Assembly (NCBI RefSeq): GCF_016864375.1
Contig: NZ_CP069356.1
Location: 1,116,001 to 1,180,000, forward strand
From: Microvirga sp. VF16
GTDB taxonomy: Bacteria > Pseudomonadota > Alphaproteobacteria > Rhizobiales > Beijerinckiaceae
DNA length: 64,000 bases
Reading direction: 5' to 3'
In this document: piece after piece, positions 17,258-26,017 of the stretch
Layout of the letters: every line of letters begins with the position of its first letter
Numbering within the stretch: the first letter of the stretch is position 1
The notes under the pieces: model-generated
What the model was told of the DNA's origin: nothing
The model's database searches: none
Seen by the model: the letters and a program-made list of their open reading frames with translations, nothing else
Translations under genes and position numbers: made by a program

Positions 17258-17956
17258 ATGATGCCCTGGACCATCAAACGGCAGTTCTCCTGTTACCCTG
17301 TTTCTGAAAAGAAGGCCGCCCGCGGAGGCCCGGTTTGGACTCTGCGGTCGATCGTGATCGGCCTCCTCCTGTTGTTCTCCCTTGTCGGGATCCCGCGCGT
17401 CAATGCAGGCGAGCTCCACCCGTTTAATGCAGCTTGGATTCCGTCAGCGGGCGAGAGCGCTCAGCCGACAGACGCCTGGAGTGAGTTTTGCGAGCGGAGC
17501 CCGGGTGACTGTGCGATCGACCCCTCCGAGCCTGCCACGATCAAGCTCGACGAGCGTGCCTGGGCCCTGATCGTGGCGATCAACCAGCATGTCAACGCCG
17601 CCATCTCACCGCAGGAAGACAATGCCCATTGGGGCGTGATCGACCGCTGGGACTACCCGGACGATGGCTATGGCGATTGTGAAGACTATCAGCTTCTCAA
17701 GCGTCGTCTGCTGGTCGAGGCCGGGCTGCCGCGGCGGGCGCTTCGCATGGTTGTGGTGCTCGATGAGCTGGATGCAGGCCATGCCGTCATGGCGGTCCGG
17801 ACCGATCGCGGTGACTTCATCCTCGACAACAAGCGGGATACCGTCCTGCCGTGGCATCAGACCGGCTACGTGTACATCAAGAGCGAAGGTGACCGGACTC
17901 ACGCTTGGGTCTGGCTGGGCAACCAAGCCGTCGTCACGTCAACGGTGAGCCGGTAA
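17258..17956 (+). CDS. BTLCP transglutaminase-like cysteine protease
   Basis: Bacterial transglutaminase-like cysteine proteinase (PF06035 type), 232 residues, predicted periplasmic. A signal-anchor helix lies at about residues 28-50. The catalytic triad is visible as Cys141 (YGDCEDYQLLKRR), His175 (DAGHAVMAV) and Asp190 (FILDN). AGGAGGGGCG precedes ATG 17258; a longer frame from 17150 would cross the operators and is rejected. The family is often linked to surface adhesin processing (LapG relatives), but no adhesin gene is seen here. Expression is probably controlled by the tandem operators. Confidence 0.9.
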   Translation: MMPWTIKRQFSCYPVSEKKAARGGPVWTLRSIVIGLLLLFSLVGIPRVNAGELHPFNAAWIPSAGESAQPTDAWSEFCERSPGDCAIDPSEPATIKLDERAWALIVAINQHVNAAISPQEDNAHWGVIDRWDYPDDGYGDCEDYQLLKRRLLVEAGLPRRALRMVVVLDELDAGHAVMAVRTDRGDFILDNKRDTVLPWHQTGYVYIKSEGDRTHAWVWLGNQAVVTSTVSR

Positions 17957-18072
17957 TCAGGAGGCTTTTATGCCACGGTCGCATCCCGGTCCACAGCGCG
18001 TCGCGGCCTAACCGAAGTTCTCGTCCGAAACCTACAGTCGGCCATAAAAACCCTCACTTGGAGGCATCGACA

Positions 18073-18450
18073 ATGTTTACCAAACCGATCGTCGAACAAG
18101 CCTGTGTCGACTACCCTCTGTTGAGCGACCTCTGCGCTGGCGAAATCGAGCGGCACATCGTCCAAGCCTATCTTCAACTCGTGTTTCGGACTGTTAATAC
18201 AAACAATTCGCGCACTATTGCCGTGCTGCGGCTTGGGTTGGTTGAAGTTTATCTGTCCGAAATGCGCCCGGTACGTACCAGCCTAGACCTTCCGCCATTC
18301 TGGATCGAGGTCATGTCCGGCCCGACCGACATGTCGATCGACAGTCTGGGATTCAACGACTTTGGCGAGGATGAACTGGCAGCCGCTGTCGAGATGATCG
18401 TGAGCGCTGCGCATGATGCCGGCCCTCGTATTGGCCCGCTCCCGCACTGA
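18073..18450 (+). CDS. Hypothetical protein
   Basis: A 125-residue acidic protein beginning MFTKPIVEQACVDYPLL, not recognised. It contains a predicted beta-rich middle (LRLGLVEVYLSEMRP, WIEVMSGPTDMSID) and an amphipathic C-terminal helix. GGAGGC lies about 11 bases before ATG 18073. It sits in the same direction between the BTLCP protease and a tiny membrane protein, probably in one transcript. Confidence 0.6.
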   Translation: MFTKPIVEQACVDYPLLSDLCAGEIERHIVQAYLQLVFRTVNTNNSRTIAVLRLGLVEVYLSEMRPVRTSLDLPPFWIEVMSGPTDMSIDSLGFNDFGEDELAAAVEMIVSAAHDAGPRIGPLPH

Positions 18451-18501
18451 CCCGCAGTCCGAAGCGGGCGGCCGTGCCAATCCATCGATGAGGACAAAGC
18501 C

Positions 18502-18603
18502 ATGGACCGAAGCAATGAACGAAACTCTTTCTGGGCGTCCGCCACTGCGGTGCTCACGCTGACACTCGTCATTGGCGTGCTTTATCTGCCGTTGTTTCTC
18601 TAG
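18502..18603 (+). CDS. Very small single-pass membrane protein
   Basis: A 33-residue frame: polar N-terminus MDRSNERNSFW, then a hydrophobic helix to the end (VLTLTLVIGVLYLPLFL). GAGGACAAAG precedes the ATG. Its position between co-directional genes with short gaps supports it. Function unknown. Confidence 0.5.
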   Translation: MDRSNERNSFWASATAVLTLTLVIGVLYLPLFL

Positions 18604-18634
18604 CTCAACCATTCACACTATGGAGATGATGATC

Positions 18635-18907
18635 ATGTCGGAAATCACCCTCTACACCAAAAGCTGGTGCCCTTACTGCGCCTCAGCGAAGAGACTGCTC
18701 ACCCAGAAACGAGCCAGCTTTACCGAAATCGACGTTGAAACACAGCCCGAGAAGTGGGCGGAGATGGTTCAGAAAGCAGGCAGGCGGACCACAGTTCCTC
18801 AAGTATTTATCGACGGCCGGCATATCGGCGGATCCGATGACCTGCATGCCATCAACAGCAGCGGTGAGTTAGATTCGCTCATCCTGAGTTCGCAAAGCTC
18901 AGGATGA
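18635..18907 (+). CDS. grxC: Glutaredoxin (Grx3 type)
   Basis: Dithiol glutaredoxin of 90 residues that uses glutathione to reduce disulfides. The active site is WCPYC (Cys12, Cys15). The TVPQVFIDGRHIGGSDDL segment holds the cis-proline glutathione-binding motif. The start is ATG 18635, with in-frame ATGs at 18620 and 18623 also possible. The last residues (LILSSQSSG) are encoded by an inverted repeat (18876-18910), an unusual C-terminal extension. It lies downstream of the BTLCP operon and may share its TetR-type control. Confidence 0.92.
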   Translation: MSEITLYTKSWCPYCASAKRLLTQKRASFTEIDVETQPEKWAEMVQKAGRRTTVPQVFIDGRHIGGSDDLHAINSSGELDSLILSSQSSG

Positions 18908-18910
18908 GCG
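18876..18910 (+). repeat. Inverted repeat overlapping the glutaredoxin stop
   Basis: CGCTCATCCTGAG and CTCAGGATGAGCG, 13-base perfect arms around a nine-base loop. The TCATCCTGAG core resembles interspersed palindromes common in alphaproteobacteria. It may act as a terminator, though no T tract follows. Confidence 0.55.
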
Positions 18911-19156
18911 AGGAGCGCGTTCATCACCCGCATTGTGTCCTAGATGTGAGGCTTTGGTTCAGTTCACGTTCTCGGTTGAGAGCTTATCCCGATTGGGAAC
19001 TCTGGTGGAGATCCGAGCAGCCCCTTCAGGGCTGAAGCCGATCTCGATGAGGTCACCCTCCGGCAATCCGAAACCAGATCATAGCAATGCCCAGGCTGAT
19101 GGCCAGCAAGCCATAGATCCGCCTCGCTGACGGGTTACATCGGTGACCAACACGGG

Positions 19157-20794
19157 ATGCATGACATGGCCAACTCCGATGCGTTGAGGCTGCTCTTCCC
19201 CAAGGACGGTGGGATCCCTGCGGAACATCGTCCGCCAGCGCCCATTCACCAGCGCGCCTATCTGGTCAACGGCGAATTGAAGGTCTGGGACGGATCTGTC
19301 GACGCGGTGCGATCGCCAGTCTGCCTGCGTGCCGCGGATGGCCGACTGCAGCAGATCGAACTTGGAAGTGTCCCCTCTGGAGGAGAGCGGGAGGCGGAAG
19401 AGGCACTCGAGGCTGCCGTCGCCGCGTACGATGGCGGCCGTGGCCAGTGGCCCACCATGACGGTTGCCGAACGCGTCGCCTGCCTGCAAGACTTCACAAG
19501 TCGGATGATCGGCCGACGGAAGGAAGTCGTGGATCTCATCATGTGGGAGATCGGCAAGCCCAGAGCAGATTCCGAGAAGGAATTCGACCGCACCGTCGAT
19601 TACATCCGGGCGACGATCAACGCTATGAAGGAGCTCGACAACAGCAATTCCCGGTTCACCATCATCGAAGGCACCATCGGGCAGATCCGGCGCACCCCGC
19701 TCGGGGTCGTCCTCTGCATGGGGCCGTACAACTATCCCCTGAACGAGACGTTTGCGACCCTGATCCCGGCCCTCATCATGGGCAATACCGTCGTGTTCAA
19801 GCCGCCGCGGTTCGGCGCACTATTGTTCTATCCGCTGCTGGAGGCCTTTCAAAACTCCTTCCCGAAGGGCGTGATCAACATGGTGTACGGACGTGGCTCG
19901 GTGGTCGTGCCGCGCCTGCTGGATACCGGCCAACTGAACGTGCTGGCCCTGATTGGCTCGAGCAAGGTTGCAGACCATCTCAAAAAGCTGCATCCAAAGA
20001 CCAACCGGCTGCGGGCCATTCTCGGGCTCGATGCGAAGAATGCCGCCATCATCCTGGCAGACGCTGACATTGAGCTTGCGGTGAAGGAGTGTCTGATCGG
20101 GTCTCTCACGTTCAACGGCCAGCGCTGTACCGCGCTGAAGATGCTAATCGTTCATGAGTCAATCGCTGAGTCGTTTCTTCGCCGGTTCAGCGAGGAGGTG
20201 AGTAAGCTCAAGGTTGGCATGCCGTGGGAGAAGGATGTCAACATCACCCCGCTGCCTGAAGCCGGCAAGACCGATCACATGACGGCGCTGGTTGAGGACG
20301 CGAAGGCCAAGGGGGCTCGCGTGGTCAATAAGGACGGCGGCAGCGTGGCCGGCACCCTGTTCTTCCCGGCGGTCGTTTATCCTGTTCAAGAGGGCATGCG
20401 GCTCTACCGGGAGGAGCAGTTCGGGCCCGTTGTCCCGGTGATGCCTTTCGAGGATCTCGAAATGGCGCTCGAGTACGTGACCACGTCCGAACATGGTCAG
20501 CAGGTGAGCATCTTCGGCTCAAACCCGGATCAGATCGGCCGGCTTGTCGATCCGCTCGTCAACCAGGTCTGCCGGGTCAACATCAACTGCCAGTGTCAGC
20601 GCGGTCCTGATGTGTTTCCCTTCACCGGCCGCAAGGATTCGGCAGAAGGCACGCTGTCGGTAACCGATGCGTTACGCTCGTTTTCGATCCGCTCGATGAT
20701 CGCCACCAAGGAAACGCAGCGCAACAAGGACCTGCTTGAGGCGATCATCACCGAGCAGACGTCCAACTTCATCAACACCCGGTTCATCTTCTGA
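19157..20794 (+). CDS. gapN: NADP-dependent glyceraldehyde-3-phosphate dehydrogenase-like aldehyde dehydrogenase
   Basis: Non-phosphorylating GapN-type aldehyde dehydrogenase of 545 residues, expected to oxidise glyceraldehyde 3-phosphate to 3-phosphoglycerate with NADP and so supply NADPH. Motifs: CMGPYNYPLNETFA (nucleotide-binding region), catalytic Cys324 in FNGQRCTALK, EEQFGPVVPV, and NINCQCQRGPDVFPFTGRKDSAEGTLSV split around the GapN-specific CQCQRGPD. It ends with TRFIF. An extension of about 50 residues precedes the core. The NADPH role fits the surrounding glutaredoxin and methionine sulfoxide reductase genes. Confidence 0.88.
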   Translation: MHDMANSDALRLLFPKDGGIPAEHRPPAPIHQRAYLVNGELKVWDGSVDAVRSPVCLRAADGRLQQIELGSVPSGGEREAEEALEAAVAAYDGGRGQWPTMTVAERVACLQDFTSRMIGRRKEVVDLIMWEIGKPRADSEKEFDRTVDYIRATINAMKELDNSNSRFTIIEGTIGQIRRTPLGVVLCMGPYNYPLNETFATLIPALIMGNTVVFKPPRFGALLFYPLLEAFQNSFPKGVINMVYGRGSVVVPRLLDTGQLNVLALIGSSKVADHLKKLHPKTNRLRAILGLDAKNAAIILADADIELAVKECLIGSLTFNGQRCTALKMLIVHESIAESFLRRFSEEVSKLKVGMPWEKDVNITPLPEAGKTDHMTALVEDAKAKGARVVNKDGGSVAGTLFFPAVVYPVQEGMRLYREEQFGPVVPVMPFEDLEMALEYVTTSEHGQQVSIFGSNPDQIGRLVDPLVNQVCRVNINCQCQRGPDVFPFTGRKDSAEGTLSVTDALRSFSIRSMIATKETQRNKDLLEAIITEQTSNFINTRFIF

Positions 20795-21004
20795 CCGCCT
20801 GAGGACGCCAAATCGCCTGGTCTTGCGCTGGCAATCAGTTTCAGTCGCGACAGGCGCTTCCGCGGCCTAGCTTTGTTAAGAAGATACCAACTAGTACTCT
20901 TTGCAGTCTTCCTACCTCGATTGCCGGCGCATTTCTTTGCATGTGCTAAATGGCACCTTACGTCGCCGGGATCCGGCTAAGCCCGCCGGAAATCCCTTGT
21001 CCAA

Positions 21005-21054
21005 CGATACAGATCGGTATACTTAACTCTCTCAGCGATACAGAGCGGTATCGC
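21005..21054 (+). promoter_or_regulatory. Tandem palindromic operators before the DUF417 gene
   Basis: CGATACAGATCGGTATA (21005-21021) is identical to the first operator at 17158. A second palindrome, GCGATACAGAGCGGTATCGC (21035-21054), follows with centres about 31 bases apart. The pair ends 49 bases before ATG 21103. The matching sequence, spacing and distance strongly suggest one regulator, most simply the TetR at 16435. Confidence 0.7.
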
Positions 21055-21102
21055 TTGTGCAGTGGTTGGTCAGATTGGCCTCCGAAACTTAGGGAGCAAG
21101 CA

Positions 21103-21639
21103 ATGTCTCGCGTTTCTATTCCCAGCGTCGCGGCGTATCCGAGCCTTCAGGCCGCCGCAACTTCGTTGTTCGATCTCGTTGATCGTCATGGCCGAATGGT
21201 CACGACAGCAGGCCTCTATGCCTCGCTGGTTGTGGTTTATGCCTGGTTCGGCGGCATGAAGTTTACCGCCTATGAGGCGGAAGGCCTGACCGGACTGGTC
21301 GGAAACAGCCCACTGTTGAGTTGGGTCTATCCCATCTTTGGAGTGCGGGGCTTCTCAGGCCTTCTCGGTGTCCTCGAACTCAGCATCGGCGCCCTGATCG
21401 CAGCCCGGCTCGTCAACCCGGTGTATTCGCTCGTCGGCGGCGCGCTGTCGGCCGGGTTGTTCGTGACGACGCTTAGTTTCATGGCAACAACGCCCGGCGT
21501 GTTTCTGCCGGAGGTCGGCTATCCGGCGATATCCGTCGCGCCCGGGCAGTTCCTGCTCAAGGACATAGGTTTGCTCGCTGTGTCGCTCGCGATCGCTGTC
21601 GACTCGCTTTCGAGCATGCGTTCCGCCCGCGTTGCGTAA
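21103..21639 (+). CDS. DUF417 (YkgB/RclC-like) membrane protein
   Basis: Inner-membrane protein of 178 residues in the DUF417 family, which includes E. coli RclC, a reactive-chlorine resistance protein. Four predicted helices. Family signatures are FGGMKFTAYEAEGL, LVGNSPLLSWVYPIFGVRG, LGVLELSIGALIA and TLSFMATTPGV. AGGGAG precedes ATG 21103; an upstream in-frame start at 20950 would run through the operator pair. DUF1127 and msrBA genes follow in the same direction. Confidence 0.88.
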   Translation: MSRVSIPSVAAYPSLQAAATSLFDLVDRHGRMVTTAGLYASLVVVYAWFGGMKFTAYEAEGLTGLVGNSPLLSWVYPIFGVRGFSGLLGVLELSIGALIAARLVNPVYSLVGGALSAGLFVTTLSFMATTPGVFLPEVGYPAISVAPGQFLLKDIGLLAVSLAIAVDSLSSMRSARVA

Positions 21640-21719
21640 TCGAACCCCAGCGAAGCCTCAAAGAGGCCTCGCCTTCCTTCCGCCGGCTGTGACAGTCGGC
21701 TCAACATCAGGAGTTTCCC

Positions 21720-21875
21720 ATGTTTGTCGCCTTTATCACGTCCAAGATCCGCGCCTTCCTGCGCTATCGCCAGGTCATCCGCGAGCTGATGCAACTCTCA
21801 GATCGCGAACTCGACGATCTTGGCATCTCGCGCAACGATATCGATGCCATCGCGCGTCAGAGTGTGGCCTCATAA
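21720..21875 (+). CDS. DUF1127 small protein
   Basis: A 51-residue DUF1127 (YjiS-like) protein ending in the family motif LSDRELDDLGISRNDIDAIA. The basic N-terminal half (FITSKIRAFLRYRQVIREL) precedes it. Such proteins in alphaproteobacteria have been linked to RNA binding and phosphate or stress adaptation. GGAG lies eight bases before the ATG. It sits 80 bases after the DUF417 gene. Confidence 0.85.
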   Translation: MFVAFITSKIRAFLRYRQVIRELMQLSDRELDDLGISRNDIDAIARQSVAS

Positions 21876-21920
21876 GCGGCTCCCCAATCACACTTCCGCC
21901 CATCGGAAGGAGAACATCAG

Positions 21921-22379
21921 ATGAAAACCTATCATAAGAACCCCGAGGCTGTGTCCGGGCTTACGCCAGAGCAGTATCGGGTGACACAGAAAGACGGAAC
22001 TGAGCGTCCCTTCGCCAATGCGTACTGGGATAACAAGGAGCCTGGGCTCTACGTTGACGTAGTATCAGGCGAGCCCTTGTTCGCCTCCTTCGACAAGTAC
22101 GACAGCGGCAGCGGCTGGCCCAGCTTCGTCAAGCCGATCGATGCCGACAACGTTGTCGATATCCGCGATACGAGCCACGGCATGGTGCGAACCGAGGTGC
22201 GCTCCGCCCACGGCGACAGCCATCTGGGTCATGTATTCCCGGATGGGCCACAAGAGGCGGGCGGATTGCGCTACTGCATTAACTCGGCCTCGCTACGGTT
22301 CATCCATTACGATGATCTGGAGAGCAAGGGCTACGGTGAATTCCGCAAGCTGTTTGCAGAGAAAGGAGGAACAGTATGA
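21921..22379 (+). CDS. msrB: Peptide-methionine (R)-S-oxide reductase MsrB
   Basis: Reduces methionine-R-sulfoxide in oxidised proteins. The 152-residue product has the family core FDKYDSGSGWPSF, VRSAHGDSHLGHVFPDGP and catalytic Cys119 in LRYCINSASLRF. The paired CxxC zinc-binding cysteines of many MsrB proteins are absent, so this is a zinc-free form. AAGGAGAA precedes the ATG. Its TGA overlaps the MsrA ATG (ATGA), so both stereoisomers of methionine sulfoxide are handled by a coupled pair. Confidence 0.95.
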   Translation: MKTYHKNPEAVSGLTPEQYRVTQKDGTERPFANAYWDNKEPGLYVDVVSGEPLFASFDKYDSGSGWPSFVKPIDADNVVDIRDTSHGMVRTEVRSAHGDSHLGHVFPDGPQEAGGLRYCINSASLRFIHYDDLESKGYGEFRKLFAEKGGTV

Positions 22380-22891
22380 CTGGCGTGACTGAGCGGGCCG
22401 TTCTGGCTGGAGGCTGCTTCTGGGGCATGCAGGATCTCATCCGCCGCCTTCCCGGCGTCGTCTCCACTCGTGTTGGTTATTCTGGTGGAGACGTGCCGAA
22501 CGCGACCTATCGCAATCATGGCACGCACGCGGAGGCGATCGAGATCATATTCGATCCCGAGAAGACGAGCTTCCGCGACCTGCTGGAGTTCTTTTTCCAG
22601 ATCCACGACCCCAGCACGAAGAACCGGCAAGGGAATGATCGCGGCTTGAGTTACCGGTCGGCGATCTTCTACACTTCGGATGAGCAGCGGCAGGTGGCCG
22701 AGGACACGATCGCCGATGTCGATGCCTCGGGCCTTTGGCCGGGTAAGGTAGTCACGGAACTTGAGCCGGCGAGCGATTTCTGGGAGGCCGAGCCGGAGCA
22801 CCAGGATTATCTGGAGCGGCTTCCGAACGGCTATACGTGCCACTTCATCCGTCCCGGCTGGAAGCTGCCGCGCCGCAGCAACGCTGCTTAG
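22376..22891 (+). CDS. msrA: Peptide-methionine (S)-S-oxide reductase MsrA
   Basis: Reduces methionine-S-sulfoxide. 171 residues with active-site GCFWG (Cys14), the GYSGG substrate loop, FFFQIHDPSTKNRQGNDRG and YRSAIFY. GNDRGLSYRS and EAEPEHQDYLER complete the family pattern. Translation is coupled to msrB by a four-base overlap. A clear hairpin terminator follows at 22940. Confidence 0.96.
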   Translation: MTGVTERAVLAGGCFWGMQDLIRRLPGVVSTRVGYSGGDVPNATYRNHGTHAEAIEIIFDPEKTSFRDLLEFFFQIHDPSTKNRQGNDRGLSYRSAIFYTSDEQRQVAEDTIADVDASGLWPGKVVTELEPASDFWEAEPEHQDYLERLPNGYTCHFIRPGWKLPRRSNAA

Positions 22892-22939
22892 GACAGAAAA
22901 CTCGGGGAGTCGGTCTCCCGTAGAGCAGCTTCCGATTGG

Positions 22940-22970
22940 AATGGCCCGGAGAAATCCGGGCCATTTTATT
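22940..22970 (+). terminator. Rho-independent terminator after msrBA
   Basis: AATGGCCCGG, loop AGAAAT, CCGGGCCATT, then TTATT. The ten-base stem with T-rich tail lies about 50 bases after the msrA stop. Confidence 0.8.
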
Positions 22971-23153
22971 GAGGCGGTTCTGTTACTCCGAGCGCCAGAA
23001 TGCGTTCGACGGGGCCGATTTTCGCAAAATCGGAGGATCTCCCGCAATATCGAGACATTTGCGGCTTAGGCATAGACCGGCGTAACGCTCATAATGGCGC
23101 TCGACAACGGTGGCCATTGCATTCGGAGGAGCCCGGACATAACGCCCCCTGCT

Positions 23154-23215
23154 GATGGTACAGTCCTTTTAGTCGTTCTTGGGCCTCCCGAGTAGGACGC
23201 TCCGGCCCCAAGATC
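23154..23215 (+). promoter_or_regulatory. Conserved upstream element, copy before cupin 23250
   Basis: GTACA (23158-23162), 13 bases, TTCTTGG (23176-23182), 28 bases, AGATC (23211-23215). The same spacing occurs in the copies at 14365, 31708, 34213 and 37430. The start codon follows 34 bases later. Confidence 0.65.
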
Positions 23216-23249
23216 TCCGCGTTCCCGATCCCAGCATGAGGAAAGGACA

Positions 23250-23678
23250 ATGAGGATGATCAAGAGCAAGTCAGTCAGCGTTATCGGCGCCGCCGGCATT
23301 GCACTCACACTCGCGAATATGCCCGCATCCGCCCAGGGACAGGGCGAGACGGTGAAGACCGTCTTCGAGCGCGCCATCCCGAATATCCCGGGCAAGACCC
23401 TGATCGCTCTCGAGGTAGCCTATGCTCCGGGTGGCAAGTCTCCATCCCATTTCCATCCCAAGTCCGCTTTCATCTATGCGCACGTGACATCCGGCGCCAT
23501 TCGCAGCCAAGTCGGCGATGGGCCCGCCAGGGTCTACCAGGTGGGTGAAGGCTGGTACGAGGATCCTGGCTCGCACCATAAGGTCAGCGAGAACGCCAGT
23601 ACCACCGAACCGGCAAAGCTGCTCGCCGTGTTCGTTACCGATCCTGGCGAAACTCTAGTTACCCCCGAGCAGAAGTAA
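23250..23678 (+). CDS. Exported cupin-domain protein
   Basis: Periplasmic cupin, 142 residues. Signal peptide about residues 1-28 (ends MPASAQ). Metal-site motif 1 is PSHFHPKSAFIYAHVTSG and motif 2 GSHHKVSEN. It is clearly paralogous to the cupin at 37526: the C-terminal 110 residues are nearly the same and both are preceded by the same upstream element. It is followed after nine bases by a quinone oxidoreductase gene. Related cupins are annotated only generically; the role is unknown. Confidence 0.85.
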   Translation: MRMIKSKSVSVIGAAGIALTLANMPASAQGQGETVKTVFERAIPNIPGKTLIALEVAYAPGGKSPSHFHPKSAFIYAHVTSGAIRSQVGDGPARVYQVGEGWYEDPGSHHKVSENASTTEPAKLLAVFVTDPGETLVTPEQK

Positions 23679-23690
23679 GGATCTGCGGTG

Positions 23691-24632
23691 ATGTCCTCTA
23701 TGATGGCTTGGCGTGTGCATGAGTTCGGTCCCCCGGACGCGATGCAGTTTGAACCCATTGCCGTGCCCACTCCCGGCCCTGGCGAGGTGCTCGTCAAGGT
23801 GCACGCGGCCGGAGTTGGCCCCTGGGACGGTTGGATCAGGTCTGGTAACAGCGCCTTGCCCCAGCCCCTTCCCCTGACCTTGGGTTCCGACCTCTCTGGC
23901 GAGATCCAGGCTATCGGGCCGGATGTGTCCGGCCTGCGCATCGGAGACCAGATTTATGGAGTCACGAATCCGCGCTTTATCGGGGCATATGCCGAATATG
24001 CGCTGGCCTCGGCCGCAATGATCGCGCGAAAGCCGGCCGCGATCGACGACCTCGAAGCAGCCTCCGTCCCGGTCATTGCCGTCACCGCATGGCAGGGCCT
24101 GTTTGATCAGGCACAGCTCAAGGCCGGTCAGACAGTGCTCATCCACGGGGCCGCCGGCAACGTGGGTGCCTACGCGGTGCAATTCGCCCACCGGGCAGGC
24201 CTCCGGACCATCGCGACAGCTGCCGCTGACGACCATGCTTTTGTGCGTGAACTGGGAGCCGATATCGTGGTGGACTTCAACTCCCAGCGCTTTGAGGACG
24301 TGGCCCGGGATGTTGATGCCGTCTTCGATCTGGTCGGCGGAGAGACGCAACAGCGCTCGTTTCAGGTCCTGCGGCGCGGCGGCAAGCTGATCTCGGCCGT
24401 ATCTCACCCGGATCAGGATCTGGCGAAGAGCCATGGGGTCGATGCAGCCTTCTTTCTGGTCAAAGTCTCGACACAATACCTGACGGAAATTGCCGCCTTG
24501 ATCGATCGTGGCGACCTGAGGACGCGGGTGGGCACAGTCATGCCCCTTGCTGAGGCGCGGGAGGCTCATCTCATGCTGGACGACTTTCGTCCGCTATCCA
24601 AGGGAAAGATCGTTCTCGCGGTGAACTCTTAG
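23691..24632 (+). CDS. NADPH:quinone oxidoreductase-like MDR protein
   Basis: Zinc-independent medium-chain dehydrogenase/reductase of about 313 residues. GroES-like N-terminal half with VPTPGPGEVLVKVHAAGVGPWD and LGSDLSGEI. Rossmann motif VLIHGAAGNVGAYAVQFA, then DAVFDLVGGET. No zinc cysteines, as expected for quinone reductases. GTG 23688 and ATG 23691/23703 are alternative starts. It lies directly after the cupin and is probably co-transcribed under the upstream element. Confidence 0.9.
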   Translation: MSSMMAWRVHEFGPPDAMQFEPIAVPTPGPGEVLVKVHAAGVGPWDGWIRSGNSALPQPLPLTLGSDLSGEIQAIGPDVSGLRIGDQIYGVTNPRFIGAYAEYALASAAMIARKPAAIDDLEAASVPVIAVTAWQGLFDQAQLKAGQTVLIHGAAGNVGAYAVQFAHRAGLRTIATAAADDHAFVRELGADIVVDFNSQRFEDVARDVDAVFDLVGGETQQRSFQVLRRGGKLISAVSHPDQDLAKSHGVDAAFFLVKVSTQYLTEIAALIDRGDLRTRVGTVMPLAEAREAHLMLDDFRPLSKGKIVLAVNS

Positions 24633-24676
24633 AAAGAGCCAGTTCTGGTGGCCTAAACGCAAGAAAAGGAGACCGA

Positions 24677-25978
24677 ATGGATGCGTTCCGAAAAGTCCGC
24701 ACTGGAATAATCGCCTGTGCGTTAGCCATCAGCGGGTGTGTTGTCACGACGACGTCCCAGGCTCTCGATCTGCCCGCTAGGAACACGGCTCCCGTCGAGG
24801 CTGTGCGCATCTGCTCCACCCACGGCGCCGGCTTCTTCACCATCCCAGGAACCGACACATGCTTGCGGATCGGCGGTCGGGCCCGCGGAGAAATCCGGTA
24901 TCTCGAACCCGGCAGCCGTGCCGACGATGCGATCGGCTACCGGACCCGAGGCCGGATCGCCCTCGACGCCCGTACCCGGACATCTTACGGCCTGCTGCGC
25001 GCCAAGACGCAGTATGAGTTCACACACAACACCGGCAATAACGGGCCCGATACCTTCCGTCTCGACGAGGCCTTTATCGAATTCGGCGGACTGACCGCCG
25101 GCCGCCTGGAATCCTTCTTCGACTTCTATACCAATGACTTCAACTTCGCGGATCTCATCGTCTCCGAGGTCAAGACCAATGTATTCGCCTATACGGCGAT
25201 GTTGGGCTCCGACCTCTCGGCAACGATTTCGCTGGAAGACTCTATCGAGCGGCGGCAGTTCTCCGCCCCGAATGGACCAGGGTTTCCCGGCCAGGAGTTC
25301 AGCCCAGCCGGTGCACGTGTTCCGGATCTCGTTGGACGGCTGCTGTGGGAGCCGGACTGGGGCAAGGCCCAACTCTCGGCGGCGTTGCACCAGATCCGCG
25401 GCGACAATCTCGTTCCCGGACCCGCTCTGGCTCCGTTCGTCGACACCGAGTACGGCTTTGCGGTACAGGCTGGAGTCCAGGTCGAACTCCCCATGATTGC
25501 TGACGGCGACGAACTTTGGCTCCAGGCCGCCTATGCCGATGGCGCCCTGAGTTATCTCGGCCTCGGCAACTCATCAATCAACGACATCATCCTCGATCAG
25601 ACTGATGCTTATGTGGATGCCGACGGAGCAGTGCAACGGTCCAGGGGCTGGGCCGCGACGGCGGTGTTCCTGCACTATTGGACGCCGCAGATCCGGCATG
25701 CGGTGTTCGGTTCCTATGGTGTGATCAACTACCCGGAGGGCAGCGTGGTAACCGCGCCTGCAGGCGGCGCCCTCGGGTTCCCGGACACCTCCGAGTGGCG
25801 AATCGGCACCAATCTCGGCTGGCTCCCGGTGAGCGGTCTCTATCTTGGAGTCGAGACTTTCTATCGTAGGGTCGACCCGCAGGGCCGGGTGTTCGTGAAC
25901 AACGATCCCGCATCAGACAGCATCATCAATTCTGAGGACGCCCTTGAAGCCCGCCTGCGGGTCCAGCGGGATTTTTGA
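24677..25978 (+). CDS. Alphaproteobacterial porin
   Basis: Outer-membrane beta-barrel porin of 433 residues (Porin_2 type). Signal peptide about residues 1-30 (QALDL junction). The family-typical disulfide segment CSTHGAGFFTIPGTDTCLRIGG opens the barrel in two pieces, followed by alternating strands and a final strand ending in aromatic Phe (RLRVQRDF), the signature for outer-membrane insertion. GAAAAGGAGACCG precedes the ATG. General diffusion of small solutes is expected. Confidence 0.9.
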   Translation: MDAFRKVRTGIIACALAISGCVVTTTSQALDLPARNTAPVEAVRICSTHGAGFFTIPGTDTCLRIGGRARGEIRYLEPGSRADDAIGYRTRGRIALDARTRTSYGLLRAKTQYEFTHNTGNNGPDTFRLDEAFIEFGGLTAGRLESFFDFYTNDFNFADLIVSEVKTNVFAYTAMLGSDLSATISLEDSIERRQFSAPNGPGFPGQEFSPAGARVPDLVGRLLWEPDWGKAQLSAALHQIRGDNLVPGPALAPFVDTEYGFAVQAGVQVELPMIADGDELWLQAAYADGALSYLGLGNSSINDIILDQTDAYVDADGAVQRSRGWAATAVFLHYWTPQIRHAVFGSYGVINYPEGSVVTAPAGGALGFPDTSEWRIGTNLGWLPVSGLYLGVETFYRRVDPQGRVFVNNDPASDSIINSEDALEARLRVQRDF

Positions 25979-26017
25979 GGCCATAAGGTATCTTCGGACG
26001 AAAGGGGAGAGTTGGTC

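Noticed and set aside
19060..19150. Minus-strand hydrophobic stretch RIYGLLAISLGIAMIWF upstream of gapN
   Set aside because: No start codon or ribosome binding site in frame; at most the tail of a lost membrane protein.
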